Source: Actinomycetes bacterium (lineage in GTDB: Bacteria; Actinomycetota; Acidimicrobiia; Acidimicrobiales; RAAP-2). From it: DNA of 7,604 nucleotides. Each line of letters begins with the position of its first letter. Position 1 is the first letter of the stretch. The notes beneath the pieces are model-generated. The model saw only the letters and a program-made list of their open reading frames with translations, was not told the origin of the DNA and did no database searches. The stretch lies in assembly GCA_021791615.1 (NCBI GenBank), contig JAJYWG010000521.1, positions 1 to 7,604 on the forward strand, written 5' to 3'. Of this stretch, positions 1 through 6,693 are shown one piece after another. The translations under genes and the position numbers were made by a program.

Positions 1-481
1 CGGCGTCGACGAGACGCTCGGGCGGGCCGTCCAACCCGCTCTCGGCCTCCGCCGCGACCGTCGCCAGCGCCCGCAGCAGCTCGCGAAGCCGGCCCGCCTG
101 TACGTCACCGACCTCGGCAGCCCCGGCCAGGAGCCGCTCGACCGCCTCGTAGACCTCCTGGCCCGGCCGGGTGATGAGGTAGCGGTTGCGCCGCCGGTAG
201 TAGTCGTCGAGGCTCGTCGGGTTGCCGATCGACGACGACACGGTGAGGTTCCCCCACTGGCGCAGCCGTTCGAGGCGGTCGGGCACGACGGCGGGGTCGA
301 CGCCTGTCCCGTCGAGGGCGGTGGCGATCTCCTCCGGGGTGAACTCGGCGAAGAACGTGCCGGCGAACACCGCGAGGATCGCCCGGTACTCGCGCCACTC
401 CTCGCCGCCGAGGTAGCGGAACAGCGCCCGCGCCGTGGCGGCGACCTCGGCGTCGGCGTCGGATTGGACGTCCTGGCTCAC
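1..481 (-). CDS. Partial JetA-like protein (DUF2397/TIGR02677 family), N-terminal 160 residues
   Basis: I translated this by hand from the minus strand; it starts at GTG 481 and runs open to the left edge, so only the N-terminal 160 residues are visible. Recognisable family features are FRYLGGEEWREYRAILAVF (21-39), LRQWGNL (73-79) and DDYYRRRNRYLIT (92-104). This matches the winged-helix front of DUF2397/TIGR02677 proteins, which occur with TIGR02678, TIGR02679 and TIGR02680 genes in a four-gene cluster now classed as a Wadjet defence subtype. In Wadjet the JetA subunit is the kleisin-like partner that bridges the SMC heads. The GTG start overlaps the TGA stop of the upstream ATPase gene as GTGA, so the two are probably translationally coupled. 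The family call is from remembered motifs. It is firm for DUF2397; the subunit role is inherited from characterised relatives. Confidence 0.82.
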   Translation of the reverse strand, partial: MSQDVQSDADAEVAATARALFRYLGGEEWREYRAILAVFAGTFFAEFTPEEIATALDGTGVDPAVVPDRLERLRQWGNLTVSSSIGNPTSLDDYYRRRNRYLITRPGQEVYEAVERLLAGAAEVGDVQAGRLRELLRALATVAAEAESGLDGPPERLVDA

Positions 482-3400
482 GGTGAAGCCAGTCGTTCGA
501 GGGTGCGGCCGTCCCAGCGGAAGTGCTCGAGCAGGATCACCCCTGCGGCGGCATCACGGACCACCTCGACGATCGCCAGCTCAGGCACAGACGCGTGCGT
601 GCCCCAGAGGCGCTCGCTCGTGGCGATGAGGTCCAGGTCGAGGTCGACGAGCAGCCCGAACAGCTTGGCGTGGTTGTCCTCGGACACCTTGGCGAAGGCG
701 TCGTCGAGCAGCACGAAGCGCGGGATGCCGAGAGGCGCCTCGCCGGGTGCCGAGGCGGCCGCGGCCAATGCATCGCAGGAGGCGGCGACGGCAGCGAACA
801 GCGGAAGGTAGGTCACCACCTTCTTCTCGCCCTCCGACAGCTGGGTGCGCCGGCCCAGCACGGACTCGCGCTCACCGCGCCGGACGATGACGCTCAGTTC
901 GTGCCACTGCTTGTAGTCGAGGGTCGCGGCGATGAGCTGGCGGTAGGGGACATCGGGCTGCAGGCGGCGGGCCTCGTCGAGGCGGGCCGACAGGAGCTGG
1001 CGCAGCTCGCGGTCGTCGTCCTCGGTGCGCAGGTCGGGCACGACGCCAAGCAGGTCGGCCATCCGCGCCGTCTCGGGGTCCAGCTCGGGCGAGGGACGCC
1101 AGCGCAGGCGGACCCCGATCTCGTGGGCGGTGCGGACCGTGGCGAGCCGCTCGTTCATCAGCGTGACGAGGGCACCGGCTCCGTGCACCTTCTCGGCCAC
1201 GTCGCGGGCGATCAGCCCCTGGAGCAGCTCGCGCAGGGCGGCGTCCTGCTTGGCGTTGAGCAGTCCGGCGAGTTGCCGGTGCTGGGCGGCGATGGCGCGG
1301 GTCGCCGCCGGGAGGGCGGCGCGCCCAGTGGGGCCGTTGACCTCGATGGTGAGCGGCAGTAGCGGGTCGGGCTGGCGGGCCTCGGCGTCCCAGCCGGCGC
1401 CGAGCGCGTCGCGCCGGCCCCGGAGGGACTGGTGGACACCATCGACGCCGGGAGCGTCGGGGGTCGTCGGCGGGAGCATGGCAGCGAGGTCGTCGACGAA
1501 TTTTTGGAGGCCGGCCGCGCCGGTGCCGGCGGACGCCGGCGCGACGGCGACCGTGTCGCCGTCGCCAGCGACCGCGTCGAAGACGCCCGGGAGCCCCACG
1601 ACCGTGACGAGCCGGCGTCGATCAGCTTCGCAACGTCCCTCGGCACTGTCGCGCTGGTCCGTGACAGTGCGCAGCTCGACGTTCGCCGTGGCCCGCTGGT
1701 CGACCGCGGCCACGTGCGCCTTGCGGGTGGTGTCCAGGTCGTCCCCGACCTCCTGCAGATCGGCCTGGCACCGCTCGATGGTGGCAACCACCTCTGCGTA
1801 CTCGATGCCGATGGCGTCCTCGATCGTGGCGAGGCGGGAGCGCTGTTCGTCGAGCCGGCCGCTCACGGCTCGGAGCTCCTCTCGTTCGGCAGAGCTCACG
1901 TCTCGTGCGGTGCGCCAATCGCCGGCCTTGCCGATCCATGCCTCGACCGAGCGGCTGAGCGCCCGCGCCCGCCCCGTTGCGTCGGCGGTGACCCGGCCGA
2001 GGTCGGCAAGATCGCCCCTGAAGCGCTCCAGGGCGTCGCGCTCGGCGGGCAGGTCCAGCGTCGTGGCGACCCGGTGCAGTTCGCTCGCAGCCGTAGCGGC
2101 CGCGGTCTCGCAGCGAGCGCGCTGCGCGTCGGCGTCGAGGCGCCGGGCCTCCGCGCCGGCAGCGGTAGTGTCGGCGGCCAGGTAGGTGGCCCGGGCGGTG
2201 TGGATGGGGCCGGTCTCCGGCAGCCGCGAGCGCAGTGCCCGGGCCGCGCCGCGCGTCGCCGTCGCGGTCTCCTGCGCCCGGCGGTCCGCGGCAGTGGCAG
2301 CGACGGCCGCATCGAGTTGCGCAGTGGCCTCCCGGCGGGCTCGCTCCAGCGCGGCGCGGCGGGCAGTGACGCCGACGTACGACGCGACGTCCTTGGTGTG
2401 CCGGCCGCGGAGGCCTCCGAGGCGGAAGGACCCGTCGATCGAGATCACCGTCGGCGCATCGGCGTCGACGTCGCAGGAGATCGACTCTAGCAGCTTGGTG
2501 ACGAGGCCCGGGTCGACCCGGCCGAGGAGGTGCTTGGGCACGGTGGCCGTCAGCACGCCGCTGAGCGGGGACGCGACACCGCCGCTCACCACGGCGACGA
2601 GGTCGCCGGAGGCGAGCTGGGCCGACCCGTCGGCGCTGACCCATGCCGACAGCAGGCCTGACGCTTCGAGCGCTGCTTCGAGTGGGGCGTGGGACGCCGG
2701 GTCGAGTCCCGGCGCGAAATCGACCAGGTCGGCAAGGCAGTGGTCGGTGGTGCCCTGCCAACCCAGGCGTGGCGGGTCGGGCTCCGAGCGCCCCGCCAGC
2801 TCGGCGACACGAGCACGGGCTTCGTCCTCGGTATCGCTGGCCAGCTGCAGCACGGCTGTCGCTGCAGCCAGGCGGCCTTCGAGCACTTCGAGGACGGCCT
2901 CGACGTCGGCGAGGCGCTGGGCCCGGGCAGCATCCTCGGCGCCGTCGTCCGTGTCGGACAGCTCCTCGAGGGCTACGGCCGACACGCCATGGTCGGCGGT
3001 GGCGGCCTGCTCGGCCAGCGCCGCGTCCCAGGCCGCGACCTGGTCGCGCCAGGTGGCGCGTGCCGCGGAGAGGGAGACCAACGCATCGTCGCGGGCTAGC
3101 GCTGCGACAGTGGCGGTCTCTGTAGCTCTGGCGAAGCCCCGGTCCGCGTCACGCAGGTCCCGCTCGGCATCGTCGGCCAGGCCCCGGCGGCGGGCGACCT
3201 CTTCGACGTCGAGCCGCCGGCTCGACGTCGCGGCGTCAACCCGGCGCAGGCCGCCGGCCACAAGGTCCGGATCGAAGGGCTCGGTCGGCTCCGCGGCCTC
3301 GATGCCGTCGAGCGGCCGCTCGGCCACGGCGACGCTGGCAGGGCCGGCCTCGGACAGCCCGAGGGCGTTCGCCGCCACGGTGACGGTGGCGAGGGCCTCG

Positions 3401-4551
3401 TCCAGGTGGGCGGTGTCGTCGCGGCCACGCTGCTGGGCGCTGCGCAACGCGCCGACCGCGGCCGCCGCGGCCTGCTCAGCGCGCTCGGCCCGCTCTTGGG
3501 CGCTAACGGCGTCGCGCTGGAGCGTGCGCACGAGCTCTCGTAGCCCGTCGAGCTGCTGGCCCTCCTGGTAGGCCGAGGACTCCTTGAGCGCGCCGACCTC
3601 GGCCTCCAGCGTTGCCTCGGTGTCGGTGAGCCGCCTGATTTCGGCCTCGAGACGGTCGACCTCGGCGGCGGCGTCCGCCAGGCGACGGGTGGCGATGTCG
3701 CGTTTGCGCCCGAGGCCGTGGGCCTCGGCAACCGCGGCGCGGGCCGTGTCCAGCCGGCCGAGCAGGTCGTGGGTGCAGTATGCGCGGTAGATGGCCAACA
3801 GGCCGTCCACCGCCTCGCGGGTGCGGGCCAGCTCAGCGACGTTGCGCCGGTGGTCATCGAGGTCATCGAGCGGCTGGGCGGCTTCGGCGAGGGCCAGGTC
3901 CGAGAGCTTCGGAAGGGCGTCGCGGAGGTGGTCGGGCAAGTCGACGTCGATGCGGTCGCCGACCCGCGGGTTGCGAACGACGTTGATCAGCCCGATGTGC
4001 TGGTCAATCGCCACTCCGCCGAACAGCCGGCGCTCGACCTCGGCCCGGTACTCACGACGCCGGGCGTCGGGGAACACCTCCTCACCGTCGAGCTGCGCCC
4101 GCAGTGCGTCGGCCGACAGTGCGGTCCCGCCCTCGGCGAGGTGCAGGTCGATGCCCACGCGGCGCTCGGCCACGAACCACCACGTCGTCACGGTGTCGGA
4201 CTGCCGGTTAGCCTTGATCCCGCAGCCGCACGTCAGGTAGTGGCCAGCTCGCGCGAACTCGATCCATAGGTACCCGACGGGCTGCGGGTCCGAGCGGTCG
4301 GCGAGCATCCACGACTTCAGGATTCCCACCTGCTCACCGGCTGCGTCGATGCGGCCGGGGCGTGCCGTCAACAGGAACGGCAGCAGCATGTTCATGGCGG
4401 TCGACTTGCCCGAGCCGTTGACGCCGCGCAGCAGCAGCCGTCCGCCACCGAACTCCAGCACCTCATGCTCGTACTGGTAGACGTTGATGATCCCGGCGCG
4501 CGACAGCGTCCACCTGCCGGGGCGTTCGTCGTGGGCGCTCCTGGGGCTCAC
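478..4551 (-). CDS. jetC: JetC-like SMC/SbcC-type ATPase (TIGR02680 family) of a Wadjet-like plasmid defence operon
   Basis: A 1357-aa cytoplasmic ATPase with SMC architecture. The N-terminal head carries Walker A GVNGSGKST (43-51) and the conserved stretch CGCGIKANRQSDTVTTWW (108-125). Alanine/arginine/glutamate-rich coiled-coil arms lie at about 260-590 and 730-990, separated by a glycine-rich globular hinge-like part at about 590-725. The C-terminal head has the signature LSEGEKKV (1238-1245), Walker B FVLLDD (1279-1284) and a following D-loop AFAKVSEDN. In characterised Wadjet systems this subunit extrudes DNA loops and, with JetA, JetB and the JetD nuclease, leads to cleavage of small circular plasmids. 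GTG 4551 is the first possible start after an in-frame TGA, and no Shine-Dalgarno is visible. The gene overlaps the jetA-like gene by four bases. An Asp occupies the usual catalytic Glu position after Walker B. A DNA-repair SbcC role is less likely because of the DUF2397 neighbour. Confidence 0.93.
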   Translation of the reverse strand: MSPRSAHDERPGRWTLSRAGIINVYQYEHEVLEFGGGRLLLRGVNGSGKSTAMNMLLPFLLTARPGRIDAAGEQVGILKSWMLADRSDPQPVGYLWIEFARAGHYLTCGCGIKANRQSDTVTTWWFVAERRVGIDLHLAEGGTALSADALRAQLDGEEVFPDARRREYRAEVERRLFGGVAIDQHIGLINVVRNPRVGDRIDVDLPDHLRDALPKLSDLALAEAAQPLDDLDDHRRNVAELARTREAVDGLLAIYRAYCTHDLLGRLDTARAAVAEAHGLGRKRDIATRRLADAAAEVDRLEAEIRRLTDTEATLEAEVGALKESSAYQEGQQLDGLRELVRTLQRDAVSAQERAERAEQAAAAAVGALRSAQQRGRDDTAHLDEALATVTVAANALGLSEAGPASVAVAERPLDGIEAAEPTEPFDPDLVAGGLRRVDAATSSRRLDVEEVARRRGLADDAERDLRDADRGFARATETATVAALARDDALVSLSAARATWRDQVAAWDAALAEQAATADHGVSAVALEELSDTDDGAEDAARAQRLADVEAVLEVLEGRLAAATAVLQLASDTEDEARARVAELAGRSEPDPPRLGWQGTTDHCLADLVDFAPGLDPASHAPLEAALEASGLLSAWVSADGSAQLASGDLVAVVSGGVASPLSGVLTATVPKHLLGRVDPGLVTKLLESISCDVDADAPTVISIDGSFRLGGLRGRHTKDVASYVGVTARRAALERARREATAQLDAAVAATAADRRAQETATATRGAARALRSRLPETGPIHTARATYLAADTTAAGAEARRLDADAQRARCETAAATAASELHRVATTLDLPAERDALERFRGDLADLGRVTADATGRARALSRSVEAWIGKAGDWRTARDVSSAEREELRAVSGRLDEQRSRLATIEDAIGIEYAEVVATIERCQADLQEVGDDLDTTRKAHVAAVDQRATANVELRTVTDQRDSAEGRCEADRRRLVTVVGLPGVFDAVAGDGDTVAVAPASAGTGAAGLQKFVDDLAAMLPPTTPDAPGVDGVHQSLRGRRDALGAGWDAEARQPDPLLPLTIEVNGPTGRAALPAATRAIAAQHRQLAGLLNAKQDAALRELLQGLIARDVAEKVHGAGALVTLMNERLATVRTAHEIGVRLRWRPSPELDPETARMADLLGVVPDLRTEDDDRELRQLLSARLDEARRLQPDVPYRQLIAATLDYKQWHELSVIVRRGERESVLGRRTQLSEGEKKVVTYLPLFAAVAASCDALAAAASAPGEAPLGIPRFVLLDDAFAKVSEDNHAKLFGLLVDLDLDLIATSERLWGTHASVPELAIVEVVRDAAAGVILLEHFRWDGRTLERLASP

Positions 4552-4559
4552 GCCCCACG

Positions 4560-4565
4560 AGCGTA
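4560..4565 (-). promoter_or_regulatory. Possible -10 box for a leaderless jetC transcript
   Basis: On the minus strand TACGCT fits the TAnnnT pattern of a sigma70-type -10 box, with 8 nt between it and the GTG start of jetC. Transcription would therefore begin at or next to the start codon, which agrees with the lack of a ribosome binding site. No good -35 hexamer is visible; its expected place falls inside the 9-bp palindrome. This is a pattern match only. Confidence 0.3.
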
Positions 4566-4582
4566 ACGGGTGGGTGCATCAT

Positions 4583-4613
4583 GGCCGGGCCGTCGAGGAT
4601 CGCAGGCCCGGCC
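4583..4613. promoter_or_regulatory. Perfect 9-bp GC palindrome between jetC and the toxin-antitoxin pair
   Basis: GGCCGGGCC (4583-4591) and GGCCCGGCC (4605-4613) are exact reverse complements around a 13-nt spacer. The site lies in the divergent region, about where the -35 box of jetC would be if jetC is transcribed leaderlessly. It could be an operator for a dimeric regulator or a hairpin in a longer transcript. It has no T tract on either strand, so an intrinsic terminator is unlikely. The repeat is certain; its function is inferred. Confidence 0.5.
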
Positions 4614-4634
4614 CACTTCCGTCGTGACCTGATG

Positions 4635-4650
4635 ATCTCTTCTATGAGAT
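4635..4650. promoter_or_regulatory. Candidate operator of the toxin-antitoxin promoter
   Basis: ATCTC (4635-4639) and GAGAT (4646-4650) form an inverted repeat with a 6-nt AT-rich spacer. The flanking bases extend the symmetry with one mismatch. It lies just upstream of and overlapping the -35 region for the TATGAT box that precedes the toxin gene. XRE-type antitoxins usually repress their own promoter from such sites, so autoregulation by the antitoxin encoded here is the natural reading, but binding is not shown. Confidence 0.4.
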
Positions 4651-4664
4651 GATCGTAGTAACGC

Positions 4665-4670
4665 TATGAT
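4665..4670 (+). promoter_or_regulatory. -10 box TATGAT of the toxin-antitoxin operon
   Basis: TATGAT differs from the TATAAT consensus at one base and ends 7 nt before GTG 4678. This predicts a transcript starting at or within a base or two of that codon. No convincing -35 hexamer is seen 16-19 nt upstream. The box overlaps the alternative ATG at 4666, which argues against that ATG as the translation start. Confidence 0.5.
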
Positions 4671-4677
4671 AGTCTGT

Positions 4678-5001
4678 GTGGCCACAGTCGAGCTTCACGA
4701 CGAGATCGTCGACTGGATGGGCTCGCTCGACAATGGCGAGTGGGATCGGGTGGTCGTGGTAATCGACCGGCTCGCCACCCTCGGGTCGTCGGCGCGCATG
4801 CCGCTGTCGAAGAGCCTCGGTGATGGGCTCTTCGAGCTGCGCTTCACGCTCGGCCCGACCGCTTGCCGGATCACGTATCGATTCATGACGGACGGTCGGG
4901 TGGTGCTGCTCACCACCTTCCGCAAGCAACGCAACAACGAGCGCACTGAGATCGCCAGGGCACGCAGGGTCGCCGAGGACTGCGCCCGAAGGAACCCGTG
5001 A
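4678..5001 (+). CDS. higB: HigB/RelE-like toxin (phage Gp49 family), leaderless start proposed
   Basis: A 107-residue basic protein. The family pattern is clear: a short N-terminal strand MATVELHDEIVDWM, then KSLGDGLFELRF and CRITYRFMTDGRVVLLTTF, then a basic C-terminal helix EIARARRVAEDC. This is the PF05973 (Gp49-like) branch of the RelE/HigB toxins, which typically cut mRNA on the ribosome. An upstream in-frame ATG at 4666 would add four residues (MIVC). I prefer GTG 4678 because the family usually begins at this point, there is no ribosome binding site, and the TATGAT box overlaps the ATG. The toxin gene comes first and the antitoxin second, as in HigBA and unlike RelBE. The pair is divergent from the Wadjet-like operon, 126 bp from its start. 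Toxic activity is inferred from family. Confidence 0.85.
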   Translation: MATVELHDEIVDWMGSLDNGEWDRVVVVIDRLATLGSSARMPLSKSLGDGLFELRFTLGPTACRITYRFMTDGRVVLLTTFRKQRNNERTEIARARRVAEDCARRNP

Positions 5002-5007
5002 AGGAGG
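5001..5007 (+). promoter_or_regulatory. Strong ribosome binding site of the antitoxin gene
   Basis: AAGGAGG starts on the last base of the toxin stop codon and lies 5 nt before ATG 5013. It fixes that ATG as the antitoxin start over the in-frame GTG at 4998, which lies upstream of the site. It is the only near-consensus Shine-Dalgarno I found before a gene here, which should favour antitoxin synthesis over toxin synthesis from the shared mRNA. Confidence 0.85.
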
Positions 5008-5012
5008 AGAAC

Positions 5013-5333
5013 ATGGCCAACTATTCCCGTTGGGATGACGTGAAGAAGAAGCGTCGAGAGCCGGCTACCGAGACGCGGGCGGGCGTCGAGCAGGATCTCG
5101 CGCTGGGCCAGCTGATCTACGACCTGCGCACCGAGGCCGGGCTCAGCCAGCGCGAGCTCGCCGAACGGATGGGAACGACCCAGTCGGTCATCTCCCGTCT
5201 CGAGGAGGGCGGAGGGGCCCGCAACCGCATCGACACCCTCGCCCGAGTCGCCAACGCCCTCGGTCGGCACCTCGTCATCTCGTTCCCCGAGGAAGTCCCC
5301 GCTCGACTCAAGGACGCCGTGCAGGTGGCCTGA
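5013..5333 (+). CDS. higA: HigA-like antitoxin with XRE/Cro helix-turn-helix
   Basis: A 106-residue protein. An N-terminal 30-residue tail (YSRWDDVKKKRRE and following) precedes a classic XRE helix-turn-helix at about 33-86. The turn is LSQRELAERMGTTQSVISRLE (44-64, with recognition helix about 55-64), followed by the helix RIDTLARVANALG (72-84). A short tail, HLVISFPEE, follows, as usual in HigA-type antitoxins. It lies 11 bp behind the toxin and has its own strong ribosome binding site. Its expected roles are to neutralise the toxin by direct binding and to repress the shared promoter, probably at the inverted repeat at 4635-4650. The combination of order and families makes a type II pair very likely. 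No terminator is evident after the stop. Confidence 0.88.
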   Translation: MANYSRWDDVKKKRREPATETRAGVEQDLALGQLIYDLRTEAGLSQRELAERMGTTQSVISRLEEGGGARNRIDTLARVANALGRHLVISFPEEVPARLKDAVQVA

Positions 5334-5351
5334 TGCACGTGCAATCCCGGT

Positions 5352-5442
5352 AGCGGCGCCGCCGACGAATGCAAAGCTCCTACTCCGAGGCCTGTCAGCC
5401 GAGTACGAGCACGGTAGCGCTGAGCTGAAGGTCGGCGCCGCT
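5352..5442. repeat. Spaced 10-bp inverted repeat downstream of the antitoxin gene
   Basis: AGCGGCGCCG (5352-5361) recurs as its exact reverse complement CGGCGCCGCT (5433-5442), 71 bp apart. Both arms contain the self-complementary core CGGCGCCG, so each arm could also act alone. The arms lie in the 152-bp stretch between the antitoxin stop and the insertion sequence, where I see no gene. No T run follows, so a terminator is not supported. Confidence 0.35.
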
Positions 5443-5485
5443 GCTTGGACCAGGCCGCGTTGCTGGGGACTCTCCACGGGAATGA

Positions 5486-5510
5486 CCTGTCGGTGCCGAG
5501 AACCCCATCC
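5486..5510 (+). repeat. Left terminal inverted repeat of the insertion sequence
   Basis: It begins CCTGTCGGTGCCGAGAA and pairs with 6669-6693. In the outer 17 bp only two adjacent bases differ (CG here against GC on the other side). The inner eight bases have three mismatches and then ATCC in common. It lies 8 bp beyond the reconstructed transposase stop. Confidence 0.85.
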
Positions 5511-5517
5511 GCCCAGC

Positions 5518-6611
5518 TCAGGCGACCATCTGGTACTCGGTGGATGAGGCCGCCCAGCCGATCGGCTCGTCGTAGCCTGGCGACGTCGACGTCGACGTCG
5601 ACGTCAACGTCGCCGATGGTCGGGGGCGTCACATCGGGTGCGGACGGGGGGTGTTGGCTGAGAGACCGGTGGGGTCGATGCGAGCTGTAGTGCTCGACGT
5701 ACTCGACAAGGACTGCTTCGAGGTGACGGCGGCCGAGGATGAGCATCCGGTCGAGGCACTCGCGCCGGATGGTGCCCTCCACACGCTCGCAGATTGCGTT
5801 CGCCCGAGAGGCCTGGACGGGGGTCTTGATGATCCTGGTGCCCTCGGCGGCGAAGGCGGCGTCGAAGGAGGCGGTGAATTTGGCATCCCGATCTCGGATG
5901 AGGAACTTGACAGCGTTCGCCTGCTCGGCGAGCTCCATCGACGTGTTGCGGGCCTGCTGGTTCACCCAGCTGGCCAGCGGATTCGAAGTGATGCCGGCGA
6001 TCCGGACGCGACGCGTGTCGTGTTGGATGAACACGAGGACGTAGAGCCTGCGGAGGAGAACCGTGTCGACGTCGCAAGTCGCACGCCATCAACCCTTTGG
6101 CCTGGGCGGTGAGGAACTCCGCCCAGGTCGGTCCTGACCTGCGCGGCGACGGGTCGATGTCGTGGCGCGTCAGGACCGCCCAGACGCTCGAGGGCGCGAT
6201 GACGATGCCCATGGTGGCGAGCTCACCGTGGATGCGGCGGTAGCCCCAGTTCGGGTTCTCCTTGGCGAGGCGGAGTACCAGTGCAGTGGTTCCCTCGGCG
6301 ACGGAAGGTCGACCCACCCGGCCGTGGGAATAGGTCCAGCGCTTGGCGACGAGGTCGCGGTGCCAACCGAGCAGGGTTGCCGGTTGGACGAAGAGGTGCC
6401 CGTGACGCTGGCGGGGGAGCAGCCCTGCGAACGCGGCCAGCATCGCTCGATCCGCCGGTTCGAGCGCCGGTCGGTGGACCTGGCGTCGGAGGACCGCTAC
6501 CTCGTGGCGCAGGATGACGACCTCGATCGCGAGATCCGTTTCTCTGCGGCCAACGAGTCGGATCAGCTGGAGGACACGACAGAACGCCCGGTAGAGGAAT
6601 GGCAGGGTCAC
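5518..6611 (-). pseudogene. IS transposase, integrase-core (DDE), broken by two frameshifts
   Basis: The N-terminal part reads from GTG 6611 and contains LAIEVVILRHEVAVLRRQ (27-44), WGYRRIHGELATMGI (122-136) and GPTWAEFL, up to the first catalytic Asp in LMACD (178; codon 6078-6080). Just after it, at about 6071-6077, the frame changes by a net loss of two bases. The rest continues in another frame: LYVLVFIQHDTRRVRI, then FLIRDRDAKF with the second Asp, ANAICERVEGTIRREC with the catalytic Glu, and HRPHRSL. A second shift, one extra base near 5539, hides the expected ending GLIHEYQMVA and TGA at 5520-5518. Undoing both shifts gives exactly 365 codons including the stop, a normal family length. 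Longer readings starting at 6746 cross the IS end and are artefacts. Confidence 0.88.
5582..5611. repeat. GACGTC hexamer microsatellite inside the transposase pseudogene
   Basis: Four perfect GACGTC copies are followed by one AACGTC. On the coding strand they read as five Asp-Val pairs just before ARLRRADRLGGL. Family members I recall have one or two such residues here, so this looks like a slippage expansion. It keeps the reading frame and lies near the non-essential C-terminus. Confidence 0.8.
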
Positions 6612-6668
6612 GGTCCCGGATGCTCGCCGCACCCGGCGCCAGTCGTCTAAGTCCAGCTCACAGCTGAT

Positions 6669-6693
6669 GGATGACATTCTCGGCACGCACAGG
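6669..6693 (-). repeat. Right terminal inverted repeat of the insertion sequence
   Basis: Read on the minus strand from 6693 it begins CCTGTGCGTGCCGAGAA and matches the left end at 20 of 25 positions. It is the transposase-proximal end: the gene start at GTG 6611 lies 57 bp further in. The base pair after 6693 is the first base of foreign flanking sequence. Confidence 0.85.

Larger units (their letters stand above)
5486..6693 (-). mobile_element. 1208-bp insertion sequence with a decayed integrase-fold transposase
   Basis: The ends are set by 25-bp imperfect terminal inverted repeats at 5486-5510 and 6669-6693, which match at 20 of 25 positions. The single transposase gene fills most of the interior on the minus strand. 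The transposase is of the rve/integrase-core group common in actinobacteria (IS3/IS481 superfamily; I cannot name the exact element). Flanking bases do not give a clean target duplication: ATGA on the left against ATGG on the right is the best match. With two frameshifts the copy cannot move by itself. Its right end abuts a truncated second transposase at 6694. Confidence 0.85.

Noticed and set aside
523..3571. Several long plus-strand open frames (523-1362, 1025-2185, 1432-2490, 2186-3571)
   Set aside because: They lie antisense to the well-supported JetC-like gene, are rich in Arg/Ser/Ala of shadow type, and show no recognisable domain. GC-rich DNA gives such frames by default.
4583..4613. 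Intrinsic terminator
   Set aside because: There is no T tract on either strand after the stem, and it lies between two divergent gene starts, where a terminator has no obvious role.
4695..5477. A 260-aa minus-strand frame opposite the toxin-antitoxin genes
   Set aside because: It covers both well-recognised genes in antisense, lacks domain features, and overlaps their regulatory sites.
6071..6080. Programmed frameshifting as in IS3 elements
   Set aside because: No slippery A-rich or U-rich heptamer is present. The shift falls inside the conserved catalytic region, and a second shift lies downstream, so decay is simpler.
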